From positions 1-31,310 of the IMG/VR virus record IMGVR_UViG_3300032284_001936: DNA of 31,310 nucleotides; one strand, written 5' to 3'. The position numbers and the translations under genes are program-made. This document shows, one piece after another, positions 9,917 to 18,091 of the stretch. Every line of letters starts with the position of its first letter. Position 1 is the first letter of the stretch. The DNA comes from a virus. The notes under the pieces were generated by a model that was not told where the DNA came from, did not search any database, and saw nothing but the letters and a program-made list of their open reading frames with translations.

Positions 9917-10515
9917 TACTCACCCTTTCCCTTAACGCTGCTATTGCGGAAGAAAGCAGTAAATCCTAACACAGAGCCAGCTGCCGGATCGGTAAGTGCC
10001 CCGGAAGCATTACGGCAAGCAAGAAGCAAAATAGCCCCCGTGCCATTAGTAGTAACGTAAGACGTTAAGTTAGAGTCACCTGCTACTTCTACAGCATAAA
10101 TGCCTGCGCCAACAGTTGCCTTAACCGTGCCAGTTCCCGCACCTGCGCCAGTAGCTACAAATGCAAGTCCTACAGCTGGAGTAACACCTACAGGTACACC
10201 GGCAGCTTGCCACTGAGCCGTGGTAGTTGTGCCAAGTGCGGTGATGACATAAAGAGTGCCAGCAACAAAACTGCCAGCATTGATGTTAGAGCCAGTTACA
10301 GGGCTTACAAAGCCAGCAAAACCACCTAAGTACCTGTTGTAATCATCTTCAAATTGAAGCTGGTAAACGCCAGTAGCTAGGTGAGTGACACTGAGAAGTC
10401 CTGAACCTTTTACTGTACCTACGGAACCAGAGGCACCGATAACAACGCTTCCTTCTAAAAACACCGGCTGATGATTTAAAGAAAGGAAGAATTGCTGGAA
10501 AAACCTATTAGCCAT
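9916..10515 (-). CDS. Probable head decoration / minor capsid protein
   Basis: The 199-residue product is rich in Gly, Ala, Val and Thr, has no charged core and looks like a set of beta-sandwich domains. The first part (ending near residue 75) contains QLQFEDDYNRYLGGFAGF. The second (about 78-130) holds AGTLYVITALGTTTTAQW and a run ending in GTGTVK, a repeat module common in phage head fibres and decoration proteins. A strong AAGGA ribosome site precedes the ATG. It follows the major capsid gene across a terminator hairpin, the usual place for a decoration protein. The assignment is by composition and position. Confidence 0.5.
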   Translation of the reverse strand: MANRFFQQFFLSLNHQPVFLEGSVVIGASGSVGTVKGSGLLSVTHLATGVYQLQFEDDYNRYLGGFAGFVSPVTGSNINAGSFVAGTLYVITALGTTTTAQWQAAGVPVGVTPAVGLAFVATGAGAGTGTVKATVGAGIYAVEVAGDSNLTSYVTTNGTGAILLLACRNASGALTDPAAGSVLGFTAFFRNSSVKGKGE

Positions 10516-10534
10516 AATGCAATCCTTTGTGTGA

Positions 10535-10569
10535 GAAAAAGGGCATACCCCCGGTATGAGATATGCCCT
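10535..10569 (-). terminator. Intrinsic terminator after the major capsid gene
   Basis: On the minus strand AGGGCATA (10569-10562) pairs perfectly with TATGCCCT (10547-10540) and is followed directly by TTTTTCTC. A nested CATACC/GGTATG pair competes for part of the same arm. It begins about 11 bases after the capsid stop codon. Confidence 0.75.
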
Positions 10570-10579
10570 ACAGCGTTAA

Positions 10580-11821
10580 TTAAGCAGACAGTGCTACGTT
10601 TGCGTTCCATCCTGGAGCGTTGGTAGCAAGGTTAGCATAGTAACCGATACGGACTTCACCGGCATCGGCGTTGCTAACCCGCAGCATTTCAAGGCCGTCA
10701 CCGTAGCGAAGGACTTGTGGTGCATCGCCAAGGCTATTTAGGTTCCAGGTATTCATCTGGAGCAAGTAAGCCGTTTGAGCCTGACAGTTACGATCCGGGA
10801 ATACTTTGATCATCGAGTTAGCGCCGTTGATCATGATACCGCGGAAAGCAATCTCAGCTGGGCCTTTGAGGTCAACATACTGGACTTTGGAGCCGAGAGA
10901 TTTTTCAAGAGCGGCATATGATGCAAACGAAGTGATTGCAACATCAGGCTTGCCACCTTCTCGTGCCAGCAAGCTCGAGGAGTCAATCAGAGCTTCTTCG
11001 ATCGACTGAGCCGTGCCGTCATAACGGATACCGGCCAAACGAGTTACGTCTTGGCTACGGTCTACTCCAAAGAAGTTGGAACCAGGGGCTGGAGCCGTGG
11101 TAGGCAGCCATGCAGCAAGGCCAGAGACTTTAGCGTTAACGTCACCTTGGACAAGCAAATAGTCATTAGCTGCCCATCCCGATGGGTTAGCAGCCGAGCC
11201 GCCTAGACCGCTGGTGGCTACAGTGATTTGGCCCAGCGAACGGTTAACAGCGATAACGTAACCAAGAGCAGCACGAGGAGTGCCGCCGTCAGTAGCGTTA
11301 GCTTGAAGCGTTTGATTAACTTCAAACTGAACTACGTCAGCCACGTTAGACAGCTGAATAACGCCAGTGCCTACAGAGCCGATAGACGAAATCTGACCGA
11401 TAGAGCCAGTGCCGCTTCTGAAAAGAGCAGAGGCGAGAGAGTTAGTGATCGAGCGGAAAGCGCCGTCGATAACAAGTTTGGCACCTTCAAGGAAAGCCAT
11501 TTTGTCAGTGCGGGAAGCCAGCATGGTCTGGTTATCAATCGTAGCGATCGAGTAGTCAGATACGCGGGTTAAGAGGAAAGACTGAATTTGTACTGGGCTT
11601 TGGTTGCCTTGAGCGTTGGAGAAGGTCGCGCTACGGCCTTGGGAAACGCCAGTGATGATCGGTATTGGCTTATACTTGCCACCGAAATCTGTCTTTTTAG
11701 GCACCATAGCCAAAAACGGGTTATCAGCATAAACGAGGTTTTCGACGACTTGGCCATCATACAATTCTTTAAGGGCCGCGTTCATCGCTGTAAGGTTTAA
11801 ATAAGGTCCGGTCGTTACCAT
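10580..11821 (-). CDS. Major capsid protein
   Basis: The 413-residue product has the features of an HK97-fold major capsid protein. An N-terminal helix contains LNLTAMNAALKELYDG. Next comes DNPFLAMVPKKTDFGGKYKPIP and an extended arm with FLLTRVSDYSIATIDNQTML. The central helix follows (SRTDKMAFLEGAKLVIDGAF). The C-terminal A-domain region contains TSFASYAALEKSL, MINGANSMIKVFPDRNC and YLLQMNTWNLNSLGDAPQVL. An AAGGAT ribosome site precedes the ATG. The gene follows the scaffold by 14 bases and is followed by a strong terminator, the classical order portal, scaffold, capsid. No N-terminal protease or cleavage signal is seen. Confidence 0.85.
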   Translation of the reverse strand: MVTTGPYLNLTAMNAALKELYDGQVVENLVYADNPFLAMVPKKTDFGGKYKPIPIITGVSQGRSATFSNAQGNQSPVQIQSFLLTRVSDYSIATIDNQTMLASRTDKMAFLEGAKLVIDGAFRSITNSLASALFRSGTGSIGQISSIGSVGTGVIQLSNVADVVQFEVNQTLQANATDGGTPRAALGYVIAVNRSLGQITVATSGLGGSAANPSGWAANDYLLVQGDVNAKVSGLAAWLPTTAPAPGSNFFGVDRSQDVTRLAGIRYDGTAQSIEEALIDSSSLLAREGGKPDVAITSFASYAALEKSLGSKVQYVDLKGPAEIAFRGIMINGANSMIKVFPDRNCQAQTAYLLQMNTWNLNSLGDAPQVLRYGDGLEMLRVSNADAGEVRIGYYANLATNAPGWNANVALSA

Positions 11822-11835
11822 AGTTGGTATCCTTT

Positions 11836-12690
11836 TTAGTTATCTAGTGCCGCAAGAGCACGAGCCATCCTGTCGCTCTCTATCTTAGGAGTGACTAAGC
11901 TGGGAGTTGATGCCGTGTAATTACTGTTGGTAAGGGTTCGTCGCGGCGCTGTGGCTGGCTCTTTGGGCTTTGGCTCTGTTTGCAATGGTTGGCCAATTTT
12001 ACCAGAGAGTTTTTTCGTCTTAAGGGATTTCTCGGCAAGTGACTCTAGGTACTTCTCAACAAGATCACATGCCTCGGGAATGCTAAGTATTTTCTGTGTC
12101 TTACTAAAATACTCTTCCACTGTATCGTAAACTAAATTCTGAGCCTCATACAAGTGGGTTAGCTCAAACTTGTCTTTGTTCGCCGTGACAAAGTTATGAA
12201 TTTCACCCTTAAACTCGTTAATGACTTGGACTTCGCGTTGAGACTGTTCTTCCTCGGCGCGCTTTTGAGCTTCCTGCCTATCTATCTCGCGCTGCTTCTC
12301 AACCGCCTCTAGCTTAGTCTGAATTTGCTTAATCTGGCTCTCAGTGCTAACCGTATTATTGTTTAAGATAAAATCAGTAAGCTCTTTATATGTAAGGCCA
12401 TTTTCCTCAAGTAGGCTAAGCGGGTTTTGCCTGTAGTCTTTCTTTTGGCTCTTTAACGAGTCGATCTCGGCACGCATCTTAGCCATTTCAGACTTTTCGC
12501 TCTCTAGCTTTTGAAGCTGGGCTTTAATTTCGGCCCTGGACTTTTGTAAAGCCGCCTCTTTTCTAGCAAGAAAAGCAAACCTTTGGGCATTATCCCCAGG
12601 CTTTGGTTCAGGAGCGGTAACAGGAGCTTCTGTTCCTTCGGTAGGTGCGGTTTCAACTACTGGCGCTGTTTCGGCAGCTTGCTCTGTCAT
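11836..12690 (-). CDS. Capsid scaffolding protein
   Basis: The 284 residues are highly charged and helical. A Pro/Glu/Thr-rich N-terminus (1-33) precedes a long coiled coil (about 45-90, ARKEAALQKSRAEIKAQLQK onward). A second helical block follows (about 110-200, with many Gln, Glu and Lys), and the basic C-terminal region (about 225-260) is followed by a short Ala/Leu end. Scaffolding proteins of podoviruses have this make-up, with a C-terminal helix binding the capsid protein. The gene lies between portal and major capsid genes, has a GAGG ribosome site before its ATG, and is the only candidate scaffold in the window. Confidence 0.75.
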   Translation of the reverse strand: MTEQAAETAPVVETAPTEGTEAPVTAPEPKPGDNAQRFAFLARKEAALQKSRAEIKAQLQKLESEKSEMAKMRAEIDSLKSQKKDYRQNPLSLLEENGLTYKELTDFILNNNTVSTESQIKQIQTKLEAVEKQREIDRQEAQKRAEEEQSQREVQVINEFKGEIHNFVTANKDKFELTHLYEAQNLVYDTVEEYFSKTQKILSIPEACDLVEKYLESLAEKSLKTKKLSGKIGQPLQTEPKPKEPATAPRRTLTNSNYTASTPSLVTPKIESDRMARALAALDN

Positions 12691-12698
12691 AAATTACC

Positions 12699-14570
12699 TC
12701 ATGAGGCTTGTGGAACATTGGGCACTAATGGACTTGGGGATAAGGCCATGGGAGGCGCTTGCGGAGGCAGCTGTTGAAGCTGCATAGCTTGCTGCATCAT
12801 GGCTTGCATGTTGTCGCACTGAGTAATGAAATCGCGAAGGACTTGAAGGTGCATTTCAGGACAATTATTCATCTTTGCATAGGGCAAATACTGAAGGGCC
12901 AGCTGCTTAGCTAGGATGGCATCATCATCAGGCTCAAGGACATAGGGTTTACCCTCGTCCACTATCTCCTCAATGACTTTGTGGAGGTAATCTTCCTGAC
13001 TTGTTCCCAAGTCTTCTTCTTTTTCAAGATCTGGGAAATCAAGAAGTCTTCGGCCAGCACGAGGAGATATAAACCCGGCTTGAATGTACTCAGTAATAGT
13101 CTGAAGCTGGCCGGCGGGATCATTCGGTAGGCGCGAAACTGGATAGATTTTTAGGGTATATTCTTCGTCTTCAAGTTTTATGTGTTTCCAGTCTAGCGTA
13201 TCAAGGAATTTCTTGCCCGGAGATTGCACTTTATAGCTCTTTTCCCTGGCATATATGTCTTTAACAACATCTATCGCAAGCTCAGCTAGCTTTACAAAAA
13301 AGTCTTCGTAAGTGTGGCCGGTCTGAGTAAAGCGCTCTGTCTCGATGTCGTTATACTCGCGAAGTGCCGCGCCTGAATCTAGGCCAGCTGGCTTTTGAGA
13401 TGTCGCAGATAACATAGAGATGCCGGCCTGCTCAAAGGCTTGCGTCTTCAGCGTTTGAAGGTGCGCGTAAATCTCAGGCGGTACAATCGGTGGCGTAACG
13501 TAACTTGGTGGCGTGCCTGTATAATTAATAAGCACGCCGATATCGTTTGATACATGTTCTTTAACAATTTTTGATCCATGTTCTAAAAACACCTTAAATG
13601 TACCGGCCATGTGCATTGACCGCTGAATTACCCAAAGTAGCTTATTGATCTCTAGCTGAATGTTTTGCACCTGTTCAGCTAAACCTTGGCCCCAAAAGCC
13701 GTATAAACGCTGACACCAAGGAATAATTGCAAACGGAAAGTATGATTTTGTCCATTTTTCCTCAAAAAGGATGCAATTGTCGATGGCAATAACATGTTGG
13801 CCGTCACTGGCATCTTTACCACTAGGCAAATGCCACGATTCAACAATCGTTACTTGGTCTGCAACTGCTTGATATGTCCCGGTAATGTCAATAGTAGCAG
13901 CATTGGCTTCATTGATCTTTTCTTTGTGCTGAGGATAAAGCTCTTTAAGCACTGAACGATCGACGTTTTTTACTCGGTGCATCTGCCGGGGATAACCGTA
14001 AAAGGCTTCCATGTTATCGACATAAAGCTCGGACGGTATTACCCGCTCAAACTTGCACCGGCCAGTATCCTCATCTTCATAAACATGAATAACGCCGTTA
14101 CCAAAGACACAGGCATCCCTAAAAGCGTAAGCAGTCTTTTCATAGATGTTGTTTTCATAAAAGATGCCGTCCACAAACTTGTCGAGCTTTTTGGCAAGCC
14201 TTTGCACTTTCCAAGAGCCGCCAGAAGTAACAAACGCAGGTTTGGGCTTATTCTTGGTGATCTTGCTAACAAGGGTATCTACAGCGGCTTGAATCACGTT
14301 GTAGCTTACCCTGTCTTTTAGTGTCGCTTGTGTTGCTTGGATTTTTGAGAAGGAAAGGCCATTGATGCCCATAATATTAGTGTTGCCATAAAGACGAGCA
14401 GATATCTGATACTGAGTTTGTCTAGCAGCATCTGCGTTATGAATGGCGGTAACTGTAGCAACAATGCCTTGAGCCTTTTCCATGTCTTTTAGAAGCCACC
14501 ACTTCTTTGGATGGTCTTCAGGTTGCACCTTGGAAGTGTCTTTATTAAACGAGTAATAGTCTATGGGCAT
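12699..14570 (-). CDS. Portal protein
   Basis: This 623-residue protein is the dodecameric channel for DNA entry and exit. Family-type features include an N-terminal helical region, the YNVIQAAVDTLVSKITKNKP segment near residue 90, RDACVFGNGVIHVYED near 148-163, and VEKYL-less central beta wing segments. A clip/stem region around 290-330 (GFWGQGLAEQVQNIQLEINK) and a long C-terminal helical part rich in Gln, Met and Pro (from about 560) follow. The length fits podoviral portals. A GGAGT ribosome site precedes the ATG. It lies after the large terminase and a small gene and before the scaffold, the standard order. Confidence 0.85.
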   Translation of the reverse strand: MPIDYYSFNKDTSKVQPEDHPKKWWLLKDMEKAQGIVATVTAIHNADAARQTQYQISARLYGNTNIMGINGLSFSKIQATQATLKDRVSYNVIQAAVDTLVSKITKNKPKPAFVTSGGSWKVQRLAKKLDKFVDGIFYENNIYEKTAYAFRDACVFGNGVIHVYEDEDTGRCKFERVIPSELYVDNMEAFYGYPRQMHRVKNVDRSVLKELYPQHKEKINEANAATIDITGTYQAVADQVTIVESWHLPSGKDASDGQHVIAIDNCILFEEKWTKSYFPFAIIPWCQRLYGFWGQGLAEQVQNIQLEINKLLWVIQRSMHMAGTFKVFLEHGSKIVKEHVSNDIGVLINYTGTPPSYVTPPIVPPEIYAHLQTLKTQAFEQAGISMLSATSQKPAGLDSGAALREYNDIETERFTQTGHTYEDFFVKLAELAIDVVKDIYAREKSYKVQSPGKKFLDTLDWKHIKLEDEEYTLKIYPVSRLPNDPAGQLQTITEYIQAGFISPRAGRRLLDFPDLEKEEDLGTSQEDYLHKVIEEIVDEGKPYVLEPDDDAILAKQLALQYLPYAKMNNCPEMHLQVLRDFITQCDNMQAMMQQAMQLQQLPPQAPPMALSPSPLVPNVPQAS

Positions 14571-14573
14571 GGA

Positions 14574-14825
14574 TTACTCCTTGGGAGGATGAGCATGGAT
14601 GTCAGGCTCGTGAGGGATTGACCAATATAATAGCTCATCTTCCGTTGGCATTTTATCGTCTTCTGTTTCAAACATTTCTTCTAAAACGTTTGGTTTGTTT
14701 TCAATGACGGCTTTATCTTCAAAAAACTCTACTTCAAAACCTTCATACCGAAGTCTTTTAACTCTTACACTCATAGCTCTATACATAAGCTCTATCGCTT
14801 CACTCATCCCAAATTGCTGGCTCAT
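14574..14825 (-). CDS. Small unknown protein overlapping the large terminase end
   Basis: The ATG at 14825 has a GGGAGG site 9 bases upstream and lies inside the last codons of the terminase gene; another ATG at 14807 sits in a GATGAGTGA overlap with the terminase stop. The 83-residue product begins with a helical segment, has a small basic/beta stretch (VRVKRLRYEGFEVEFFEDKA) and an acidic tail ending in His and Pro residues. It ends 3 bases before the portal start region. No family is recognised. The gene is supported by tight packing, with the exact start uncertain. Confidence 0.5.
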   Translation of the reverse strand: MSQQFGMSEAIELMYRAMSVRVKRLRYEGFEVEFFEDKAVIENKPNVLEEMFETEDDKMPTEDELLYWSIPHEPDIHAHPPKE

Positions 14826-16284
14826 TCCAAGTAGCCTCCCAAGTAGCAGGATCATCCCTGTTTTGTTTTAACTCAGCCTCTAAATGCTCCTGAATCAGCC
14901 TTTCTTGCTCGGCAAACCACTCAGGAGATTTATAAGGCATAGCTGGTTGAGCCTTTTCTTCCGGTATCCAATGAAGGGATTCGCGGTAAGCATACAACAC
15001 AGCATCAGCAATGTCAGAGTGATATGTGTCGGATATTACAAACTTATCGCCGTTTGATTTTTCTTTGTCATATTCAACCAAAAGGCAATCTTGAGCAAAT
15101 TGACCATTGGAACGAGCCATAAACTTGCCAGTTCGCATGGCATCATTAAGTAGCTCTATGTACTCAAACTTTCTTGACTTTTCGGCTGCCTTAACTGGCA
15201 AAGCGTAACGCTTTTTAAGCTCTTCGGTAATCTTTTTGCCTAAACCTCCGGCATCGAGCACTACGGCAAGAGGGTTATACTTGGTAATCAGCTTATCAAG
15301 CCTCTCGGCAAGCTCTGTGATGCCTTGCTTAGTCTTAGTTTCTTCGTGAACTAGGTAGTTAATAGCTGGCTCAGCTTTAGCACCGGCATGAGTGTATGCC
15401 TGATTCCAGCCAATAACAGCTATTGCATCGGCATCATCGTAGCCAAGGTCAACACCGATCACATACTGAGCCGTGTGGTTGGAAGCAAACTCAGTAAAGC
15501 TATTGATGTCAGGATTATATTTGAAAACTAGTGAGTTAGAGTCGATCACCCATTTGCCAAAACATTCCCTTTGCACCTTAGCGTCTTCAACAGTAACACC
15601 CATCCTTTGACAGTCAGAGAGGATTAGCTCAATTGGCTCTTTACCGGACTTAGCTTTAAGCCAGGGGTTTTGTAGCATGGTCCAGCCATGTTTTGCCCAC
15701 TTAGTTGACGTTGAAGCATTATAAAAGTAGCCGACAGGTAGTGGGCCAGGAGTGCCAATAAGGCAAAGAGTACCGTCGAAATCAAATAAAGATTTACTAA
15801 GCACATCGTCAACCAAGCTCTCAATGTACGGCCTAAACGCTTGGGCTTCGTCAATGTAGACTTTAACGAGGGGAAAGCCCCGGTACTTCTCGACTTCTGT
15901 TCTATCCTTGGCACCACTGAAGTAAATGACATGCCTGTTAGGGAATTTGATCGAAAGCTCAGTCTCATTGGGTATGCCGCCTAACGAGTATTGCCGGTTA
16001 ATCTCAAGTATCTCTGACCATATAATGCGCTTAGCATTAAGCCGGCTAAGAGTGATGTAAAGACTGGCTGCTTTGGGTTTACACAATGCGGTATCGAGAA
16101 GATCGGCTGCACATGCAATAGTCTTACCAGCACGCCGAGAACAAACGGCAGTCTTATACTTGGCGGGATCGCGGATAAAGGCCACTTGCTCTTTAAAGCA
16201 AAAGCTTTCTATCTCAAACGGCTTGGGCCGCCTTGCAAGCTCCTCGAGAGCCAGTCTGATCTGTCTCGCATCAAGCTCAGTCAT
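14800..16284 (-). CDS. terL: Terminase large subunit (packaging ATPase-nuclease)
   Basis: This motor cuts concatemers and pumps DNA into the prohead through the portal. The ATPase domain shows a Walker A motif CSRRAGKT (residues 48-55), Walker B VKVYIDEAQ with Asp145 and Glu146, and a coupling motif LCLIGTP (173-179). The C-terminal RNase H-type nuclease domain shows VIGVDLGYDDADA with Asp279, VVLDAGGLG with Asp344, and DTYHSDIADA with Asp424 and Asp427 as the expected metal ligands. At 494 residues it is full length. Its ATG overlaps the stop of the upstream gene (ATGA), so it is coupled to the upstream packaging genes. Confidence 0.93.
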   Translation of the reverse strand: MTELDARQIRLALEELARRPKPFEIESFCFKEQVAFIRDPAKYKTAVCSRRAGKTIACAADLLDTALCKPKAASLYITLSRLNAKRIIWSEILEINRQYSLGGIPNETELSIKFPNRHVIYFSGAKDRTEVEKYRGFPLVKVYIDEAQAFRPYIESLVDDVLSKSLFDFDGTLCLIGTPGPLPVGYFYNASTSTKWAKHGWTMLQNPWLKAKSGKEPIELILSDCQRMGVTVEDAKVQRECFGKWVIDSNSLVFKYNPDINSFTEFASNHTAQYVIGVDLGYDDADAIAVIGWNQAYTHAGAKAEPAINYLVHEETKTKQGITELAERLDKLITKYNPLAVVLDAGGLGKKITEELKKRYALPVKAAEKSRKFEYIELLNDAMRTGKFMARSNGQFAQDCLLVEYDKEKSNGDKFVISDTYHSDIADAVLYAYRESLHWIPEEKAQPAMPYKSPEWFAEQERLIQEHLEAELKQNRDDPATWEATWNEPAIWDE

Positions 16285-16553
16285 TTATAACGAAGCCATA
16301 AGATGTCAGAGCCAAAGACATGAAACTTGCTATCACCTAGCTCAATATCAATGCCGTCATGAGTGTAGCGAATTGTGCAGTTATTAACGTCCGCATCAAG
16401 CGAGTTGTAGACTTTGTTGTGCAGCTGTATGCCAGTATGAAACTGCACGCGCTGCACTAGCTGACCTACTTGCGCCTTACTGTCTTTCATGGTCTTACTA
16501 GTCTCAATCTTGCCCATAGCTTTCTTGAAATCATCTTCCGAGATCTCTTTCAT
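16281..16553 (-). CDS. Small protein coupled to the large terminase
   Basis: The 90-residue product has a charged helical N-terminus (KEISEDDFKKAMGKIETS) and a beta-rich C-terminal half containing CTIRYTHDGIDIELGDSKFHVFG. Start and stop both lie in ATGA overlaps with neighbours, so it is certainly part of the translated packaging unit. No family is recognised. A packaging accessory role is possible. It lacks a helix-turn-helix, so the gene at 17355 is the better small-terminase candidate. Confidence 0.6.
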   Translation of the reverse strand: MKEISEDDFKKAMGKIETSKTMKDSKAQVGQLVQRVQFHTGIQLHNKVYNSLDADVNNCTIRYTHDGIDIELGDSKFHVFGSDILWLRYK

Positions 16554-16894
16554 AAAATGTCCTTTTCAAATATGAGCATATCGCCTTGTACATTTTTAAA
16601 AGTCATACCGTAGCTAAGTAGCACTTTGATGCTGTCAGTAACATTTTTGGCATTAACAAAAACCGTGCCAAGTACAACCTGGGCACCTTTGTTGCGAGCT
16701 TCATTGACAATTCGGTTAGCAAGCTCAGTTGCTTTATGCTTCTTGCGAGCTTTGGGTTCAACATAGATATCAACAATGTAAACAGCTGGGGCATCAGCGC
16801 CGAGAAGGTAGCGATAAGTGGCAAACCCATCTTCGTCTTCGATAATAAAGTCACCCATACGCTCAGCAACATATTGGCCATATAACGATGTCAT
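16550..16894 (-). CDS. GNAT-like acetyltransferase-fold protein (short)
   Basis: The 114 residues fit the core of the GNAT fold. A beta strand VYIVDIYVEPKARKKHKATE (about 38-57) leads into the helix that normally binds the acetyl-CoA pyrophosphate, then VVLGTVFVNAKNVTDSIKVL and SYGMTFKNVQGDMLIFEK (to about 112). The loop reads R50-K-K-H-K-A55, where the family usually has R/Q-x-x-G-x-G/A, so the middle Gly is His and cofactor binding may be weakened. It overlaps both neighbours by ATGA and lies between a second GNAT-like gene and the terminase. The fold is probable; substrate and activity are unknown. Confidence 0.6.
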   Translation of the reverse strand: MTSLYGQYVAERMGDFIIEDEDGFATYRYLLGADAPAVYIVDIYVEPKARKKHKATELANRIVNEARNKGAQVVLGTVFVNAKNVTDSIKVLLSYGMTFKNVQGDMLIFEKDIL

Positions 16895-17358
16895 TGTTTA
16901 CCTGTAGGCTGTTTTGAAAAGTTGTAAATGGATTGATGCAAAAGGTACGGATTATAAATAAAGCCTTTTATCTTCTCGATAATAAATCCTGCATCCCTAG
17001 TCATATGCGTAAAGTAAATCTCTTGGTCATCATCAAACACATCGTCGATAAGAAGTCTGGCAATACCCAGGCGTCTAAAGGCTTTTTTAACGTAAATGTA
17101 ATGCACTGTTTCAGGCTCAAGATCCGCCCATATAAAGCCAAACACTATGTTGGGATCTTCAGCTAAAGAAGCAAAACGAAGAACAGCGGTAGGACGGCGA
17201 AGACACTGCGTAATCAGATAATGGTGAGAGTCATAAAAAACCTCGTCATTTATGTAACGAGTGTAAAGGCTTGAGTGCTTATAGTGGTGAAGGCATGACT
17301 TATAAAAAAAGGCTAAATCTTCAGCGACATAATCCCTAATTACAATGTCTTCTTTCAT
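16891..17358 (-). CDS. GNAT-family acetyltransferase-like protein
   Basis: This 155-residue protein shows the GNAT signature: an N-terminal IRDYVAEDLAFFYKSCL segment, a central strand FGFIWADLEPETVHYIYVKK, and the acetyl-CoA loop R95-R-L-G-I-A100 followed by a helix (LLIDDVF). The C-terminal part (about 110-155) is divergent and carries aromatic residues. Its ATG overlaps the stop of the small terminase gene (ATGA), and its own stop overlaps the next start. GNAT-type genes near terminases are known in several podoviruses, but their target is not established. The candidates are host or virion proteins. Confidence 0.65.
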   Translation of the reverse strand: MKEDIVIRDYVAEDLAFFYKSCLHHYKHSSLYTRYINDEVFYDSHHYLITQCLRRPTAVLRFASLAEDPNIVFGFIWADLEPETVHYIYVKKAFRRLGIARLLIDDVFDDDQEIYFTHMTRDAGFIIEKIKGFIYNPYLLHQSIYNFSKQPTGKQ

Positions 17359-17780
17359 TTCACTTCCTTTGCTTCTGCCTGAACCACGGTATGAACATTT
17401 TTAGGTTCAATTTGAAGCGTATCTTTCACAAGAATAATAAGCTCCTTAGTGCTCATCTTCTTGATTTCATCGTCTTCGGGACATGCTTCCGGCCTATCAG
17501 ACCAGCCGCAAAGATTTTTAAGACAGAAAATAAGCATGGCGGTGTTACCCTTCTCAGCCATGCCAATCGCTTTAGTGACCAGCATTACACGGGTATGTGT
17601 CATTTGTTTATGACGATATTCCGCGAATGTCATGTTGTGGTGTTTGCGTATATAACGCTCGATTGCATCTTCTGAACAATCGAAATAATAGCAAACATCT
17701 TTGAGACTTGGACGTAGGCGACAAAGCACTGCCAGCTTTTCTTCGTCAATAGGAGTTGGCGGTCTACCCATTCGCGCCAT
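17355..17780 (-). CDS. terS: Terminase small subunit-like DNA-binding protein
   Basis: The N-terminal region (MGRPPTPIDEEKLAVLCRLR, then PSLKDVCYYFDCSEDAIERYI) is a helix-turn-helix of the type seen in small terminase subunits. It is followed by the conserved stretch TFAEYRHKQMTHTRVMLVTK and GNTAMLIFCLKNLCGWSD (about 51-95) and a charged tail. Small subunits recognise phage DNA and load the large subunit. The gene is first in the ATGA-coupled packaging chain. The ATG at 17780 is preferred; a GTG at 17786 and an ATG at 17765 are alternatives. The length of 141 residues fits. It could also be a general DNA-binding regulator, but the position favours packaging. Confidence 0.7.
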   Translation of the reverse strand: MARMGRPPTPIDEEKLAVLCRLRPSLKDVCYYFDCSEDAIERYIRKHHNMTFAEYRHKQMTHTRVMLVTKAIGMAEKGNTAMLIFCLKNLCGWSDRPEACPEDDEIKKMSTKELIILVKDTLQIEPKNVHTVVQAEAKEVK

Positions 17781-17813
17781 GAACACAATCTCGCAATATT
17801 TTCATTAGTTTTA

Positions 17814-17887
17814 TGGCAGCCGGCAGTGGGATCGAACCACTGATGTCGAAATCAAAATTCGATGCCTTACCACTTGGCTAGCCGGCT
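17814..17887 (-). tRNA. tRNA-Gln (anticodon UUG)
   Basis: A 7-bp acceptor stem (AGCCGGC with GCCGGCT), D arm, anticodon stem TCGAA/TTCGA with loop TTTTGAT (anticodon TTG at positions 34-36), T arm with GGTTCGATCCC-type loop, discriminator G and an encoded CCA end are all present. G73 is a known GlnRS identity base. Two bases separate it from the next tRNA. Confidence 0.92.
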
Positions 17888-17889
17888 AG

Positions 17890-17965
17890 TGGCTGGCGAG
17901 GAAGGACTCGAACCTCCGACGGGGTGATTAACAGTCACCGACTCTACCCACTGAGCTACTCGCCA
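17890..17965 (-). tRNA. tRNA-Asn (anticodon GUU)
   Basis: The acceptor stem TGGCGAG pairs with CTCGCCA, the anticodon stem GGTGA/TCACC encloses the loop CTGTTAA (anticodon GTT), the T arm reads GGAGGTTCGAGTCC, the discriminator is G, and CCA is encoded. Both tRNAs lie upstream of the small terminase in the late transcription direction. Confidence 0.93.
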
Positions 17966-17999
17966 ATACCTCACAATTACTTGTCCCATCCGGTGTTTA

Positions 18000-18042
18000 G
18001 CAATCTGTATCACTTTGCTATTGCAATCTGTATCACTTTGCT
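18000..18042. promoter_or_regulatory. Tandem 20-bp operators O1 and O2
   Basis: The 20-base sequence GCAATCTGTATCACTTTGCT occurs twice without change, at 18000-18019 and 18023-18042, a 23-base pitch of about two helical turns. Its reverse complement AGCAAAGTGATACAGATTGC differs at only 4 of 20 places from the element at 25640-25659, upstream of the ribbon-helix-helix gene. The second copy lies between the -35 and -10 boxes of the early promoter, as expected for a repressor site. Confidence 0.7.
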
Positions 18043-18049
18043 CTAAATA
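18021..18049 (+). promoter_or_regulatory. Early promoter for rightward small genes
   Basis: TTGCAA (18021-18026) and TAAATA (18044-18049) are separated by 17 bases and fit a sigma-70 promoter. The operator O2 fills the spacer. Transcription would begin near 18056 and read into the genes from 18092 on. Confidence 0.55.
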
Positions 18050-18091
18050 CTCTTTCACCGAGGAATGATGCTCAACGCGAGGATAAGCAAA

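Noticed and set aside
17814-17965. tRNA genes as a phage attachment site
   Set aside because: No integrase or excisionase is in the window, and both tRNAs are whole genes with CCA ends inside a phage operon.
18000-18042. Two 20-base direct repeats as a CRISPR array
   Set aside because: Only two units with a 3-base gap and no spacers; they fit operator sites in a promoter.
17867-18058. Open frame of 63 codons over the tRNA-Asn gene, minus strand
   Set aside because: It covers a complete tRNA with CCA end and has no ribosome site; the reading is an accident of the tRNA sequence.
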